Part shown: positions 42,729 to 53,725 of the stretch, in pieces
How the letters are laid out: the number at the start of each line of letters is the position of its first letter
Numbering within the stretch: the first letter of the stretch is position 1
DNA from: Pseudomonas sp. Irchel 3E13
GTDB lineage: Bacteria > Pseudomonadota > Gammaproteobacteria > Pseudomonadales > Pseudomonadaceae
DNA length: 64,000 nucleotides
Assembly (NCBI RefSeq): GCF_900187455.1
Contig: NZ_FYDX01000003.1
Span: forward strand, 372,001-436,000
Direction of reading: 5' to 3'
Made by a program: the position numbers and the translations under genes
Notes under the pieces: model-generated
What the model saw: the letters and a program-made list of their open reading frames with translations, nothing else
What the model was told of the DNA's origin: nothing
The model's database searches: none

Positions 42729-42787
42729 GTTGACGCGGAACTTGTGAGAGTGGCTGTTAGCCGCGCTCCCACGGGTTCCGTGTCAAC
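42729..42787. repeat. Long imperfect palindrome (REP-like) downstream of glpD
   Basis: GTTGACGCGGAAC (42729-42741) pairs with GTTCCGTGTCAAC (42775-42787) with one wobble, and an inner stem (GTGAGAG...GGCT with AGCC...CTCCCAC) extends it. The GTGGGAGCGCGGCT core on the minus strand resembles repetitive extragenic palindromes of the P. fluorescens/putida group. It lies between the ends of the glpD gene and the aatJ promoter and could end glpD transcription. Confidence 0.6.
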
Positions 42788-42796
42788 CGCCGCGAT

Positions 42797-44329
42797 TCAG
42801 GCAGCCTGCACCCGGCCACGCTTCAGCTCGGCCCGCTGCAGATACTCACGCAGCGCCTGCTGTTCCGAGGCGCTCAGGAACAGCCCCAGTTTGCTGCGGC
42901 GCCACAGAATGTCGTCGGCGTTCAGCGCCCATTCTTCGCGGCACAGGTAATCCACTTCACGGCTGAACAGGCCACCACCGATGGCTTCGCCCAGATCTTC
43001 CGGACCTTGCGCGCCTTCCAGCAGCGCCAGGGTACGGCTGCCGTAGGTCAGCGCCCAGCGTTTGGCCAGGGCCGCAGGCAGCCAGCCGTGGCGGGCGAGG
43101 ATTTCGTCGCAAAGGGCTTGCGGCGTGCTCATGCCTTCACCGCCGGGCAGCGGTGCGGTGGCGGTCCAGCTTCCGGTCATCTGGGTGAACCAGGGGGCCA
43201 GTTCGCCCATGGCCGATTCGGCCAGCTTGCGGTAGGTGGTCAGCTTGCCGCCGAACACCGACAGCAGCGGTGCCTGGCCGTTGTCCGAGGACAACGCCAG
43301 GGTGTAGTCGCGGGTCACCGCCGACGGGTTGTCCGACTCGTCGTTGCACAGCGGACGCACACCGGAATAGGTGTGGAGGATGTCGCTGCGGCTGAGTTGA
43401 TGATTGAAGTGCTGGTTGACCACGTTGAGCAGGTAGTCGGTCTCGGCTTCGGTGATTGCCACCTGGGCCGGGTCGCCGCTGTATTCGCGGTCGGTGGTGC
43501 CGATCAGGGTGAAGCGTTCCAGGTAAGGAATGCAGAACACGATGCGCTGGTCTTCGTTCTGCAGGATGTAGGCATGTTCGCCTTCGTACAGCTTCGGCAC
43601 GATCAGGTGGCTGCCCTGGATCAGGCGGATGCCGTAGGGCGCGTCGAGCTTCAGGTCATCCTTGATGAACTTGGCCACCCACGGACCGGCGGCGTTGACC
43701 AGCGAGCGGGCCTGAATGGTCTGCTGGCTGCCGTCGGCGCGTTCGACCTGCACGTTCCACAGCTTGCCGCTGCGACGCGCGCTCAGGCAGCGGGTGCGGG
43801 TGAGGATGTGCGCGCCGCGCTCACGGGCGGCCATGGCGTTGAGCACCACCAGGCGGGCATCGTCCACCGCGCAGTCGGCGTATTCGAAACCGCGGGTGAT
43901 CGCCGGCTTGAGCGGGCTGCCCGGGCCGAAGCGCAAGCTGCGCGAGGCGCCAAGTTGCTTGCGCTTGCCCAGGTTGTCGTAGAGGAACAGGCCGGCACGG
44001 ATCATCCAGCCCGGACGCAGGTGAGGGCGGTGCGGCAGGACGAAACGCATCGGCTTGACGATGTGCGGAGCCTTGGCCAGCAGCACTTCGCGTTCTGCGA
44101 GGGCTTCGCGCACCAGGCGGAATTCGTAATGTTCGAGATAGCGCAGGCCACCGTGGATCAGCTTGCTGCTGGCCGATGAGGTGTGGCTGGCGAGGTCGTC
44201 CTTTTCGCAGAGGAACACCGAAAGACCGCGTCCGGCAGCGTCGGCGGCGATGCCGACACCATTGATGCCACCACCGATGACGGCAACGTCATAGATTTCG
44301 GCAAGGATGGGGGAGCTGGAATTGGACAC
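42797..44329 (-). CDS. glpD: Aerobic glycerol-3-phosphate dehydrogenase
   Basis: A 510-residue FAD-dependent enzyme. The FAD dinucleotide-binding motif is DVAVIGGGINGVGIAADAAGRG (about 14-35), followed by TSSASSKLIHGGLRYLEHYEFRLVREAL and the C-terminal DAO_C domain. It oxidises sn-glycerol-3-phosphate to dihydroxyacetone phosphate at the inner membrane, feeding electrons to ubiquinone. The start is GTG with AGAGG upstream. It is the last gene of the glp cluster and has its own promoter region with a 14-bp palindrome. Confidence 0.95.
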   Translation of the reverse strand: MSNSSSPILAEIYDVAVIGGGINGVGIAADAAGRGLSVFLCEKDDLASHTSSASSKLIHGGLRYLEHYEFRLVREALAEREVLLAKAPHIVKPMRFVLPHRPHLRPGWMIRAGLFLYDNLGKRKQLGASRSLRFGPGSPLKPAITRGFEYADCAVDDARLVVLNAMAARERGAHILTRTRCLSARRSGKLWNVQVERADGSQQTIQARSLVNAAGPWVAKFIKDDLKLDAPYGIRLIQGSHLIVPKLYEGEHAYILQNEDQRIVFCIPYLERFTLIGTTDREYSGDPAQVAITEAETDYLLNVVNQHFNHQLSRSDILHTYSGVRPLCNDESDNPSAVTRDYTLALSSDNGQAPLLSVFGGKLTTYRKLAESAMGELAPWFTQMTGSWTATAPLPGGEGMSTPQALCDEILARHGWLPAALAKRWALTYGSRTLALLEGAQGPEDLGEAIGGGLFSREVDYLCREEWALNADDILWRRSKLGLFLSASEQQALREYLQRAELKRGRVQAA

Positions 44330-44367
44330 GGCGCGGCCTCTTGTAAAGTCGTTCTGGTATCTTTTCT

Positions 44368-44396
44368 GAACATTAATGTTCGTATTCGAAAATGTT
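44368..44396. promoter_or_regulatory. Candidate GlpR operator region of glpD
   Basis: GAACATTAATGTTC (44368-44381) is a perfect 14-bp palindrome that runs into TTCGTATTCGAAAATGTT (44379-44396). The latter shares the ATTCGAAAA core, in the same orientation to its gene, with a segment upstream of glpF. GlpR control is inferred from location. Confidence 0.5.
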
Positions 44397-44480
44397 AGCC
44401 GAACGGAAAGCCGCCGACCAGTGACTTTCCATAGAAAATACTGATCTGGTTACAAATAAGTGAAAAAAACCGAACATTGA

Positions 44481-44505
44481 AACCGCCACCCTTGCGATGG
44501 CGGTT
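44481..44505 (-). terminator. Terminator of glpR
   Basis: AACCGCCA (44481-44488) pairs with TGGCGGTT (44498-44505) just after the glpR stop; the minus-strand transcript continues into TTTC. Confidence 0.55.
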
Positions 44506-44514
44506 GCGGGGCCG

Positions 44515-45270
44515 TCACACCACTTCGAGACGGATCTTGTTCTGGTTGAGCAACTGGCTCAGGGCGGCGACGGGAGCCTGGTCGGTTACCAGGCAGTCGA
44601 TCAGGCTGATCGAGCCGAGGCGGACCATGGCGTTGCGGCCGAACTTGCTGGAGTCGGCGGCGAGGATCACTTGCCGGGCATTGGCGATGATCGCCTGGGA
44701 AACGCGCACTTCCTGGTAGTCGAAGTCCAGCAAGCTGCCGTCTTCGTCGATGCCGCTGATGCCCACCAGGGCGAAATCGACCTTGAACTGGTTGATGAAG
44801 TCGACGCTGGCCTGGCCCACCACACCGCCGTCGCGGCGCACATTGCCGCCGGCCAGCAGCACTTCGAAGTCGTCCTTGGCACTGAGGATCGAAGCGACAT
44901 GCAGGTTGTTGGTGATGATTTTCAGGTGATTGTGGTTGAGCAGGGCGCGGGCGATGGACTCGGTGGTGGTGCCGATATTGATGAACAGCGAGGCGTTATC
45001 GGGGATCTGCTGGGCCACGGCTTCGGCGATGCGCTGTTTCTCATCGCGCATCTGGTCGGCGCGCATGGCGTAGGCGGTGTTTTCGATGCTGGAGTCGTAG
45101 GCCGCGCCACCGTGATAGCGCCGCAGCAGATTGACCTCCGCCAGTTGGTTGATATCGCGGCGGATGGTTTGCGGGGTGACGACGAACAATTGCGCCATTT
45201 CTTCGATACTGACGTAGCCGCGTTCGCGGACCAGTTCGAGAATTTGTTGTTGGCGGGGAGGCAGATTCAT
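44515..45270 (-). CDS. glpR: DeoR-family repressor GlpR
   Basis: A 251-residue DeoR-type regulator: N-terminal helix-turn-helix ([37 protein letters not shown]) and a C-terminal sugar-phosphate-sensing domain with [11 protein letters not shown] and [16 protein letters not shown]. It represses glycerol genes and is released by glycerol-3-phosphate. Its place between glpK and glpD matches pseudomonad gene order. It appears to have its own promoter because a strong stem-loop separates it from glpK. Confidence 0.94.
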   Translation of the reverse strand: MNLPPRQQQILELVRERGYVSIEEMAQLFVVTPQTIRRDINQLAEVNLLRRYHGGAAYDSSIENTAYAMRADQMRDEKQRIAEAVAQQIPDNASLFINIGTTTESIARALLNHNHLKIITNNLHVASILSAKDDFEVLLAGGNVRRDGGVVGQASVDFINQFKVDFALVGISGIDEDGSLLDFDYQEVRVSQAIIANARQVILAADSSKFGRNAMVRLGSISLIDCLVTDQAPVAALSQLLNQNKIRLEVV

Positions 45271-45357
45271 TGGCGTCCTTCAGGGGCGGCCGAAAAATGC
45301 TGCAATGATGCCGTAGGAAGTAGCCGGGGACCAGCCTGAGTGCGGCAGCCGCATAGC

Positions 45358-45388
45358 ACAGGGCGCATCCATTGCGGATGCGCCCTGT
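45358..45388. terminator. Stem-loop downstream of glpK
   Basis: ACAGGGCGCATCC (45358-45370), loop ATTGC, GGATGCGCCCTGT (45376-45388): a perfect 13-bp stem 10 bases after the glpK stop. Confidence 0.7.
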
Positions 45389-45397
45389 ATGCACTGC

Positions 45398-46954
<1,557 letters not shown>

Positions 46955-47803
46955 TCAGGAAGTCTGGGTGTTGCCCTGGGTCTTGTCGTCGGTCGGGGTG
47001 CTGGCAGCGGCGCTGGGCAGGCTGCGGGCGAACACGCCGCGGTACAGGGCGGCGCCAAGGCACGCTCCCATGATCGGCGCGAAAACCGGAACGAGGAAGT
47101 AGGGAATATCACGGCCGCCGGTGAAGGCTACTTCGCCCCAGCCAGCCAGGAATGTCATCAGTTTGGGGCCGAAATCACGTGCCGGGTTCATCGCAAAGCC
47201 GGTCAGCGGGCCCATGGCGCTGCCGATCACGGCGATCAGCAGGCCGATCAGCAGTGGGGCGAGGGCGCCGCGCGGCAGGCCGTTGTTGTCATCGGTGAGG
47301 GCCATGATCACGGCCATGAGAATCGCGGTGATGATCACTTCAACGAGGAACGCCTGACCGGTGGACAGCGCCGGGTGCGGGTAGGTGGAGAACACCGAGG
47401 CCAGTTCGAGGCTGGCCTGGCTGCCGCGAATCATCTGGTGGGTTTGTTCGTAATCGAAGAACAGGCTGCTGTAGAGCGTGTAGACCAGCGCCGCGCCGCA
47501 GAAGGCGCCGGCGATCTGGGCGACGATGTAGAACGGCAGCTTGCCCTTCTCGAAACCGGCGAACAGGCACAGCGCGATACTCACGGCGGGGTTCAGGTGC
47601 GCGCCGGAAATACCGGCGGTGAGGTAGATCGCCATGCTGACGCCCACCCCCCAGATGATGCTGATTTCCCACAGGCCGAAGCTGGCACCCGCCACCTTGA
47701 GCGCGGCAACACAGCCAGTACCGAAGAAGATCAACAGTGCGGTGCCGAAGAATTCGGCCATGCATTGGCTGGACAACGTCGGTTGTTGTAGAGCAGTCGT
47801 CAT
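46955..47803 (-). CDS. glpF: Glycerol uptake facilitator (aquaglyceroporin) GlpF
   Basis: A 282-residue MIP-family channel with six membrane helices and both half-helix motifs, GAHLNPAVS and GFAMNPARDFGP. It passes glycerol across the inner membrane by facilitated diffusion. The ATG at 47803 is preceded by GAGGT and begins the typical N-terminus (MTTALQQPTLSSQCMAEFFG); the frame is open to 47983 but that extension is not family-like. Confidence 0.94.
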   Translation of the reverse strand: MTTALQQPTLSSQCMAEFFGTALLIFFGTGCVAALKVAGASFGLWEISIIWGVGVSMAIYLTAGISGAHLNPAVSIALCLFAGFEKGKLPFYIVAQIAGAFCGAALVYTLYSSLFFDYEQTHQMIRGSQASLELASVFSTYPHPALSTGQAFLVEVIITAILMAVIMALTDDNNGLPRGALAPLLIGLLIAVIGSAMGPLTGFAMNPARDFGPKLMTFLAGWGEVAFTGGRDIPYFLVPVFAPIMGACLGAALYRGVFARSLPSAAASTPTDDKTQGNTQTS

Positions 47804-47860
47804 TCGATACCTCGGTTTTTGTTGTTGTGAGGCGCAGTGAGCGCTCGACAGAAACCCGAA

Positions 47861-47939
47861 CGAAATCCCCATTTCGGTCAGGCAGACGATAGAAATGCAC
47901 CTTATAAGGGCATCACCGATATTCAGATTCGAAAAAATA
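47861..47939. promoter_or_regulatory. Candidate glpF promoter/operator region
   Basis: CGAAAT-CCCC-ATTTCG (47861-47876) is a perfect inverted repeat starting 58 bases upstream of glpF. TTCAGATTCGAAAAAATA (47922-47939) matches 13 of 18 positions of the glpD upstream segment. Both are candidate GlpR contacts. Nothing gene-like was seen in 47804-48100. Confidence 0.4.
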
Positions 47940-48100
47940 TAGACAAGAAACGCTGATGTCAAAGGTCGAAAGTGAACTGTCATTCATAATCTGACTGCCG
48001 GCCTACGAGTTGTCATGTTCGTGTCCTACAGGCCAATGGTTGTGGCACACGATTTGTCCTACAGTAGCCGCCGAATACAGAACGAATGTTGGAGCCCCGC

Positions 48101-48571
48101 ATGACCCCTGCTCTGGACCTGTTGAAGAAAGTTCGCGCCGAACACCGCATTCACAGTTATGAACACGACCCCAAGGCCGCGTCCTACGGCCTGGAGGCTG
48201 CTGAAAAACTGGGTCTGGACCCCAAGCGGGTGTTCAAGACCTTGCTGGCCAGCAGTGAGAAGGGCGAGTTGCTGGTGGCGGTGGTGCCGGTGGGCGGCAG
48301 CCTCGATCTGAAGGCACTGGCCCAGGCGGCGGGCGTGAAGAAGTGCGAAATGGCTGACCCCGCCGCAGCGCAGCGTTCAACGGGCTACTTGTTGGGCGGA
48401 ATCAGCCCGCTGGGTCAGAAGAAACGTCTGCGCACTTTTATCGACCAATCGGCCGAGGCTCACGAGACGATTCATGTCAGCGCCGGACGGCGTGGGCTGG
48501 AGGTGGAGCTGGCGGCTGCGGTACTTGCTGAGCACACCCAGGGCAAGTTCGCGGATATTGGTCGCGAATAG
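48101..48571 (+). CDS. ybaK: Cys-tRNA(Pro) deacylase YbaK
   Basis: A 156-residue YbaK/EbsC protein. It has HSYEHDPKAASYGLEAAEKLGLDPKRVFKTLLA and the conserved lysine for deacylation, plus GYLLGGISPLGQKKRLRTFID. It hydrolyses cysteine misattached to tRNA-Pro by ProRS, in the cytoplasm. GGAG is placed properly before ATG 48101. Single gene with a strong terminator. Confidence 0.94.
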   Translation: MTPALDLLKKVRAEHRIHSYEHDPKAASYGLEAAEKLGLDPKRVFKTLLASSEKGELLVAVVPVGGSLDLKALAQAAGVKKCEMADPAAAQRSTGYLLGGISPLGQKKRLRTFIDQSAEAHETIHVSAGRRGLEVELAAAVLAEHTQGKFADIGRE

Positions 48572-48590
48572 AAACGGGGATGCCCCAACG

Positions 48591-48620
48591 AAAAGGCCGC
48601 CACGATTGTGGCGGCCTTTT
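48591..48620. terminator. Bidirectional rho-independent terminator
   Basis: AAAAGGCCGCCAC (48591-48603), loop GATT, GTGGCGGCCTTTT (48608-48620) continuing in Ts. The A-run on the left and T-run on the right serve both ybaK and the convergent ABC ATPase gene. Confidence 0.93.
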
Positions 48621-48625
48621 TTGTA

Positions 48626-49735
48626 TCAGCTGACCGAGCCGTATCGGCGAACGCCGCTCTCGCCAGCCGGCAACCTCGCTTCGACACTGCCTGAAGCAGC
48701 GAACAGCACCAGGTGATCCGCCGCAACGGCGATCCCGACGTCCTGGCCAATCTGGTAATCGATATGGCTCGGGAAGATCGCTTCGAGCTGGGTGCCGGTG
48801 CCCAGTTGCAGGCGGTACAGCGTTGAGGCGCCCTGGAAGCTCTTGCCGTTGATCCGCGCGCTCAGGGTACTGTCCGGGGCATGGATGATGTCATCAGGCC
48901 GCAACAGCACATCCACCGCGCCGCCGACCGGCAGCGCATAGGCGCGGTTGCCGCGCAGCGTGCCGAGTTCGGTCTGGACCGTCTCCGGGTCGAGCAACTG
49001 GCCGCGAATGAAATAGCCCTGACCGATGAAGCTGGCAACGAACGGGGTCGCCGGCTCGTGGTACAGGTTGTAGGGCGTATCCCACTGCTCCAGCCGGCCT
49101 TCCTTGAAGACGCCGACATGGTCGCTGACGGCGAAGGCTTCTTCCTGGTCGTGTGTCACCAGGATCGCACTGGTGCCGCGGCTCTTGAGGATGTCGCGGA
49201 CTTCGTGGCTGAGGCGCCGGCGAAGTTCCACGTCGAGGTTGGAGAAGGGTTCGTCCAGCAGCAGCAACTGCGGCTCGGGTGCCAGGGCGCGGGCCAGGGC
49301 GACCCGTTGCTGCTGGCCACCGGAAAGCTCGTGCGGGTAGCGCCCGCCGAGGCCGTCGAGCTTGACCAGTTCGAGCATCTCCTTGACCACCTGCTGCTTG
49401 TGCGGGTGTTTGCCGATGCCGAACGCGACGTTGTCCGCCACCGTCAGGTGTGGGAACAGCGCGTAGTCCTGGAACACCATGCCGATCCGGCGTTTCTCCG
49501 GCGCCAGGGTGAACCCGGCCTTGGAGATGGTCTCGCCGGCCAACTGGATGTCGCCATCGTGGATCGGCTCGAAGCCGGCGATGGCGCGCAGGGTGGTGGT
49601 CTTGCCGCAACCCGAGGAGCCCAGCAGACAGCCGATGTCACCGGCGTTCAGGTGCAGGTTGAGGTTCTGGACGATGCGCGCCTCGCCATAGCCGCAGGCG
49701 AGGTTGCGCAGGTTGAGCAATAGGGGACGACTCAT
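48626..49735 (-). CDS. Orphan ABC transporter ATP-binding protein (Fe3+/polyamine type)
   Basis: A 369-residue ABC ATPase with Walker [10 protein letters not shown], signature [15 protein letters not shown], Walker [13 protein letters not shown], and a C-terminal TOBE-like domain (about 240-350). It is of the FbpC/PotA type, for ferric iron, polyamine or similar import. No permease or binding protein adjoins it. It overlaps the argF stop by ATGA and is likely co-transcribed with argF; the same pairing occurs in P. aeruginosa. The partner transporter cannot be identified here. Confidence 0.88.
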   Translation of the reverse strand: MSRPLLLNLRNLACGYGEARIVQNLNLHLNAGDIGCLLGSSGCGKTTTLRAIAGFEPIHDGDIQLAGETISKAGFTLAPEKRRIGMVFQDYALFPHLTVADNVAFGIGKHPHKQQVVKEMLELVKLDGLGGRYPHELSGGQQQRVALARALAPEPQLLLLDEPFSNLDVELRRRLSHEVRDILKSRGTSAILVTHDQEEAFAVSDHVGVFKEGRLEQWDTPYNLYHEPATPFVASFIGQGYFIRGQLLDPETVQTELGTLRGNRAYALPVGGAVDVLLRPDDIIHAPDSTLSARINGKSFQGASTLYRLQLGTGTQLEAIFPSHIDYQIGQDVGIAVAADHLVLFAASGSVEARLPAGESGVRRYGSVS

Positions 49736-50652
49736 GCGTGGTGGTAGGCCGGTTCAACAAGGAATTCGAGAAGCGCCTTCTGTGCATGCAGACGGTTTTC
49801 CGCCTGGTCCCAGGCGACCGAACGAGGGTCGTCGAGCAGGTCCACACTGATTTCCTCGCCACGGTGGGCAGGCAGGCAGTGCATGAACAGGGCATCGGGG
49901 GCTGCCAGGTCGAGCAGTGCGCGGTTGACCTGATAAGGCGCGAACCGCTCCAGGCGCCGTGCAGTTTCCTCTTCCTGGCCCATGGAAGTCCAGACATCGG
50001 TGCTGACCAGATGTGCACCGCGTACCGCTTCCTTCGGGTCGCGGACGATCTGTACGCGGTCACCGGCCTGGGCGACGAATTTCGGGTTCGGCTCGTAGCC
50101 TTCCGGGCAGGCGATGCGCAACTGGAAGTCGAACTGGATGGCCGCTTCTATATAGCTGTTGCACATATTGTTGCCGTCGCCTATCCAGGCCACGGTCTTG
50201 CCCTGGATCGAGCCGCGGTGTTCGAGGAAGGTCTGCATGTCGGCCAGCAACTGGCACGGGTGCAGGTCGTCGGACAGGCCGTTGATCACCGGAACCCGCG
50301 AATTGGCGGCGAATTCGGTCAGGGTGCTGTGGGCAAAGGTACGGATCATGACCGCATCGAGCATGCGCGACATGACGATGGCGCAGTCGCCGATCGGCTC
50401 GCCACGGCCCAGTTGGGTATCGCGCGGGGACAGGAAGATGGCCTGGCCGCCGAGCTGGATCATGCCGGCTTCGAAGGACAGCCGGGTACGGGTCGAGGAT
50501 TTCTCGAAGATCATGCCCAGCACGCGGTTTTTCAGGGGCTCGAAGAGTACGCCGCGGTTACGCAGGTCTTTCAGCTCGATCCCTCGGCGGATCACACTGA
50601 CCAGTTCTTCGGCGGTGAAATCCATCAGGGAGAGAAAGTGCCTAGCGCTCAT
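49732..50652 (-). CDS. argF: Ornithine carbamoyltransferase (anabolic)
   Basis: A 306-residue enzyme with the carbamoyl-phosphate loop SSTRTR, the HPCQ motif in [14 protein letters not shown], and [10 protein letters not shown] for ornithine binding. It makes citrulline from ornithine and carbamoyl phosphate for arginine synthesis. Two ATG codons are adjacent (50655 and 50652); the second is chosen because homologues begin MSARHF. AAGGT precedes it. A candidate ArgR box lies about 130 bases upstream. Confidence 0.95.
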   Translation of the reverse strand: MSARHFLSLMDFTAEELVSVIRRGIELKDLRNRGVLFEPLKNRVLGMIFEKSSTRTRLSFEAGMIQLGGQAIFLSPRDTQLGRGEPIGDCAIVMSRMLDAVMIRTFAHSTLTEFAANSRVPVINGLSDDLHPCQLLADMQTFLEHRGSIQGKTVAWIGDGNNMCNSYIEAAIQFDFQLRIACPEGYEPNPKFVAQAGDRVQIVRDPKEAVRGAHLVSTDVWTSMGQEEETARRLERFAPYQVNRALLDLAAPDALFMHCLPAHRGEEISVDLLDDPRSVAWDQAENRLHAQKALLEFLVEPAYHHA

Positions 50653-51048
50653 CATTGACTACCTTTTTGCAACAGACCGCAGATCAGCAAAAACCGGTTT
50701 TTCGGAAACACGGATGAGACCTGCGGCGAAAGCCGCACGGGGCGACGAAATAGGGGAAGGCGCAATACTATAATTAAATGTCGCGTCTTACCAAGTGGGG
50801 CTGCATCCATGGCGTGAGCCGGGGATTTGGGCAAGCCGTTGGTCTGCTTCTTTTTCCAGAGCAAGAGAGCTTTTTACACTGCCCCAGACGGGCTTGGCAA
50901 TGAATCGGCCAGGCTTTGTCGGTCATCTGGAACCATCGTTCCTCCTGATGCCCGGGGATTCACGCCGCGAAGGTCGCTGGCAGCCCGCGCATGCCGGGGC
51001 CATAGTCGGGGACGGCACTCCCCCCTGATCCGAGAACAAGAGGCGGCC
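50653..51048. promoter_or_regulatory. 396-base intergenic region between argF and the molybdoenzyme gene
   Basis: Contains the divergent promoters and a candidate ArgR box at 50779-50794. The frame of the molybdoenzyme stays open upstream to 50827, but that part has no family resemblance and low-complexity composition. No other gene seen. Confidence 0.5.
50779..50794. promoter_or_regulatory. Candidate ArgR box upstream of argF
   Basis: TGTCGC-GTCTTACC-AA fits the pseudomonad ArgR half-site TGTCGC-N8-AA. It lies within the divergent promoter region of argF, a known ArgR target in P. aeruginosa. Confidence 0.6.
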
Positions 51049-53157
51049 ATGACCAAGACCGTGCACCACCGAGCCTGTCACCTGTGCGAGGCCATCTGCG
51101 GCCTGACCTTCGAGCTTGATACCGAGGAGGGCGGCGCCCCGCGTATTACCTCGATCAAGGGCGATGCCCAGGACAGTTTCAGTCGCGGCCACATCTGCCC
51201 CAAGGCGGTGGCGCTGCAGGACATTCAGAACGATCCCGATCGACTGCGCGGGCCGGTAGTGCGCGTGGGCGACCAATGGCTGCCCATTCCCTGGGAAGAA
51301 GCCTTCGAGCTGGCCGCCCGCAAGCTTTACGACATCCAGCAGCGCCACGGCCAGAATGCCGTCGCGGTCTACCAGGGCAACCCGAGCGTGCACAACTACG
51401 GGCTGATGACCCACAGCAACTACTTCCTCGGCCTGCTCAAGACCCGCAACCGCTTTTCCGCGACGTCGGTCGACCAATTGCCGCATCACCTGACCAGCTA
51501 CCTGATGTACGGGCACGGCCTGTTGCTGCCGATCCCGGACATCGACCACACCGATTTCATGTTGATCCTCGGCGGCAACCCGCTGGCCTCCAACGGCAGC
51601 ATCATGACCGTGCCGGATGTCGAGAAGCGGCTGAAGGCGCTCCAGGCGCGCGGCGGCAAGCTGGTTGTGGTCGATCCGCGGCGCAGCGAAACCGCGGCGA
51701 TGGCGGATCAGCATCTGTTCGTCCGTCCGGGAGGCGACGCGGCGCTGCTCTGTGGCGTGCTCAACACCCTGTTCGAGGAAAACCTGACCCGCGTGACGCA
51801 TTTGCCGGTCAACGGCCTGGATCAGGTTCGCGAGGCCCTGCAGTCGTTCACGCCGGAGATCATGAGCCTGCTGTGCGGTATCGATGCGGGGTTGATTCGG
51901 CAGCTGGCGCGGGACTTCGCGGCGGCGGACAAGGCGGTGTGTTATGGGCGCATGGGGGTGTCGACCCAGGCGTTCGGCACGCTTTGTCACTGGTTGGTGC
52001 AGTTGATCAACCTGGTCAGCGGTAACCTCGACCGCGTCGGCGGCGCGCTGTGCACCGAACCTGCGGTGGACCTGGTGGCGACCACCAGCGGCGGGCATTT
52101 CAATCAGTGGCAGAGCCGGGTATCCGGGCTGCCTGAATATGGCGGCGAGCTGCCGGTGTCAGCCTTGGCTGAAGAGATGCTCACCGAAGGCGAAGGACAG
52201 GTACGCGCGCTGGTGACCGTGGCCGGCAACCCGGCGTTGTCCACGCCCAATGGCCGACAGCTCGAACAAGCGCTGGACGGCCTGGAGTTCATGCTCAGCA
52301 TCGATCTCTATATCAACGAGACCACGCGCTACGCCGACCTCATCCTGCCATCGACCTCCGCACTGGAGAACGATCACTACGACACCACGTTCAACCTGTT
52401 CGCGGTGCGCAACGTTTCTCGCTTCAACCGGGCGATTCTGCCCAAGCCCCAGGGCGCGCTGCATGACTGGGAGATTTTCGTCGGCCTGGCACGGGCCTTC
52501 GCGGCGATCAGCGACAAACCCCTCAAACCGACCCTGCCGCCCGCGCAGATGATTGATCTGGGCCTGCGCGGCGGGCGTTACGGGGAAGGTTCGGCGTTCG
52601 GCCTGTCACTGGAGACGCTCGACCAGCACCCGCATGGCATCGATCTGGGCCCTTTGCAGCCCAATCTGAGCGGACGCCTGAAAACCGCGAGTGGCGCCAT
52701 CGAAGCGGCCCCGGCGGAGATCCTCGCCGACCTGCAGCGCTTTGCCGCGCAACAGCCACCCAGCGCCGCGCAGTTGCTGTTGATTGGCCGGCGTCATGTG
52801 CGCAGCAATAACTCCTGGATGCACAACTATCATCGACTGGTCAAAGGCAAGCCCCGCCATCAATTGTTGATGCACCCGGAGGACCTGGCCGGGCGCCAAT
52901 TGCAGGATGGGCAGCGGGTGAGGGTGACGTCGCGGGTCGGCAGCATCGAGGTGGATGTGCAGGCCAGCACCGACATGATGCGCGGCGTGGTCAGCCTGCC
53001 CCACGGTTTCGGCCACGCCAGGCCCGGCGTGCTGCTGGACATCGCGCGGGCGCAGTCCGGGGCCAGTGCCAATGACCTGACCGATGACCGTCTGCTCGAC
53101 GCGTTGTCCGGCAATGCGGTGCTCAACGGTGTGCCGGTGGAGGTGGTTGCTGCATGA
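51049..53157 (+). CDS. Molybdopterin-dependent oxidoreductase, formate dehydrogenase-like
   Basis: A 702-residue bis-MGD enzyme. Cys10, Cys13, Cys17 and Cys50 form the N-terminal [4Fe-4S] site (CHLCEAIC ... GHICPKA). The molybdopterin domain spans about 55-480 (GNPSVHNYGLMTHSNYF, GGNPLASNGS, TRYADLILPSTSALEND), and the cofactor-binding C-terminal domain 570-700 (LIGRRHVRSNNSWMHNY). There is no signal peptide and no Fe-S or membrane subunit nearby, so it probably acts in the cytoplasm with an unknown electron partner. Substrate is not evident. ATG 51049 has AGAGG upstream. Confidence 0.88.
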   Translation: MTKTVHHRACHLCEAICGLTFELDTEEGGAPRITSIKGDAQDSFSRGHICPKAVALQDIQNDPDRLRGPVVRVGDQWLPIPWEEAFELAARKLYDIQQRHGQNAVAVYQGNPSVHNYGLMTHSNYFLGLLKTRNRFSATSVDQLPHHLTSYLMYGHGLLLPIPDIDHTDFMLILGGNPLASNGSIMTVPDVEKRLKALQARGGKLVVVDPRRSETAAMADQHLFVRPGGDAALLCGVLNTLFEENLTRVTHLPVNGLDQVREALQSFTPEIMSLLCGIDAGLIRQLARDFAAADKAVCYGRMGVSTQAFGTLCHWLVQLINLVSGNLDRVGGALCTEPAVDLVATTSGGHFNQWQSRVSGLPEYGGELPVSALAEEMLTEGEGQVRALVTVAGNPALSTPNGRQLEQALDGLEFMLSIDLYINETTRYADLILPSTSALENDHYDTTFNLFAVRNVSRFNRAILPKPQGALHDWEIFVGLARAFAAISDKPLKPTLPPAQMIDLGLRGGRYGEGSAFGLSLETLDQHPHGIDLGPLQPNLSGRLKTASGAIEAAPAEILADLQRFAAQQPPSAAQLLLIGRRHVRSNNSWMHNYHRLVKGKPRHQLLMHPEDLAGRQLQDGQRVRVTSRVGSIEVDVQASTDMMRGVVSLPHGFGHARPGVLLDIARAQSGASANDLTDDRLLDALSGNAVLNGVPVEVVAA

Positions 53158-53248
53158 TTGTCGGCAAGGCCGAGCGTCGTGCTCGGCTTTCCGATACAAT
53201 TCGCCACCGTGCCGACAACCAGGTCGGAAAGTTCAGCCGAGGTGCTTC

Positions 53249-53584
53249 ATGGATATCATCGAAACAATCAAAGAGCAGATCGCCAACAACACCGTTCTGC
53301 TTTACATGAAAGGCTCGCCGAATGCCCCGCAGTGCGGCTTTTCGGCAAAAGCGGCGCAAGCCGTAATGGGCTGCGGCGAGAAGTTCGCTTACGTGGACAT
53401 CCTGCAGAACCCGGAAATTCGCGCCAACCTGCCGAAGTACGCCAACTGGCCAACCTTCCCACAACTGTGGGTGGCCGGTGAGCTGGTCGGCGGTAGCGAC
53501 ATCATGATCGAGATGGCCGCCAATGGTGAGCTGCAGACCCTGATCAAAGAAGCTGCTGCCAAGGCCAAGGCTTCCGAAGCCTGA
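53249..53584 (+). CDS. grxD: Monothiol glutaredoxin GrxD
   Basis: A 111-residue CGFS-type glutaredoxin with the active-site CGFS at 29-32 and the glutathione-binding WPTFPQLWV and GGSDIM segments. It carries [2Fe-2S] clusters with glutathione and delivers them to target proteins. GAGG precedes the start at the right distance. Followed by a clear terminator. Confidence 0.95.
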   Translation: MDIIETIKEQIANNTVLLYMKGSPNAPQCGFSAKAAQAVMGCGEKFAYVDILQNPEIRANLPKYANWPTFPQLWVAGELVGGSDIMIEMAANGELQTLIKEAAAKAKASEA

Positions 53585-53606
53585 TCACCTGCCAGCCGTC
53601 ATGAAG

Positions 53607-53629
53607 AGCCCCGCGATGCGGGGCTTTTT
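53607..53629 (+). terminator. Rho-independent terminator of grxD
   Basis: AGCCCCGC (53607-53614), loop GAT, GCGGGGCT (53618-53625) followed by TTTT. Confidence 0.93.
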
Positions 53630-53725
53630 CATATCTGGTGCCTCTGAATGAAAAAAAGCGCCGCGGCCCTTGAAGGCGCGCGGCGCTTTTATCTTGCAAC
53701 TGGGAGCTTGAAGCTCGCGGCTGCG

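Noticed and set aside
50827..51048. Extension of the molybdoenzyme to an upstream ATG (74 more residues)
   Set aside because: Family proteins start just before the first cluster cysteine; the extension is unlike a twin-arginine signal and lacks a ribosome binding site.
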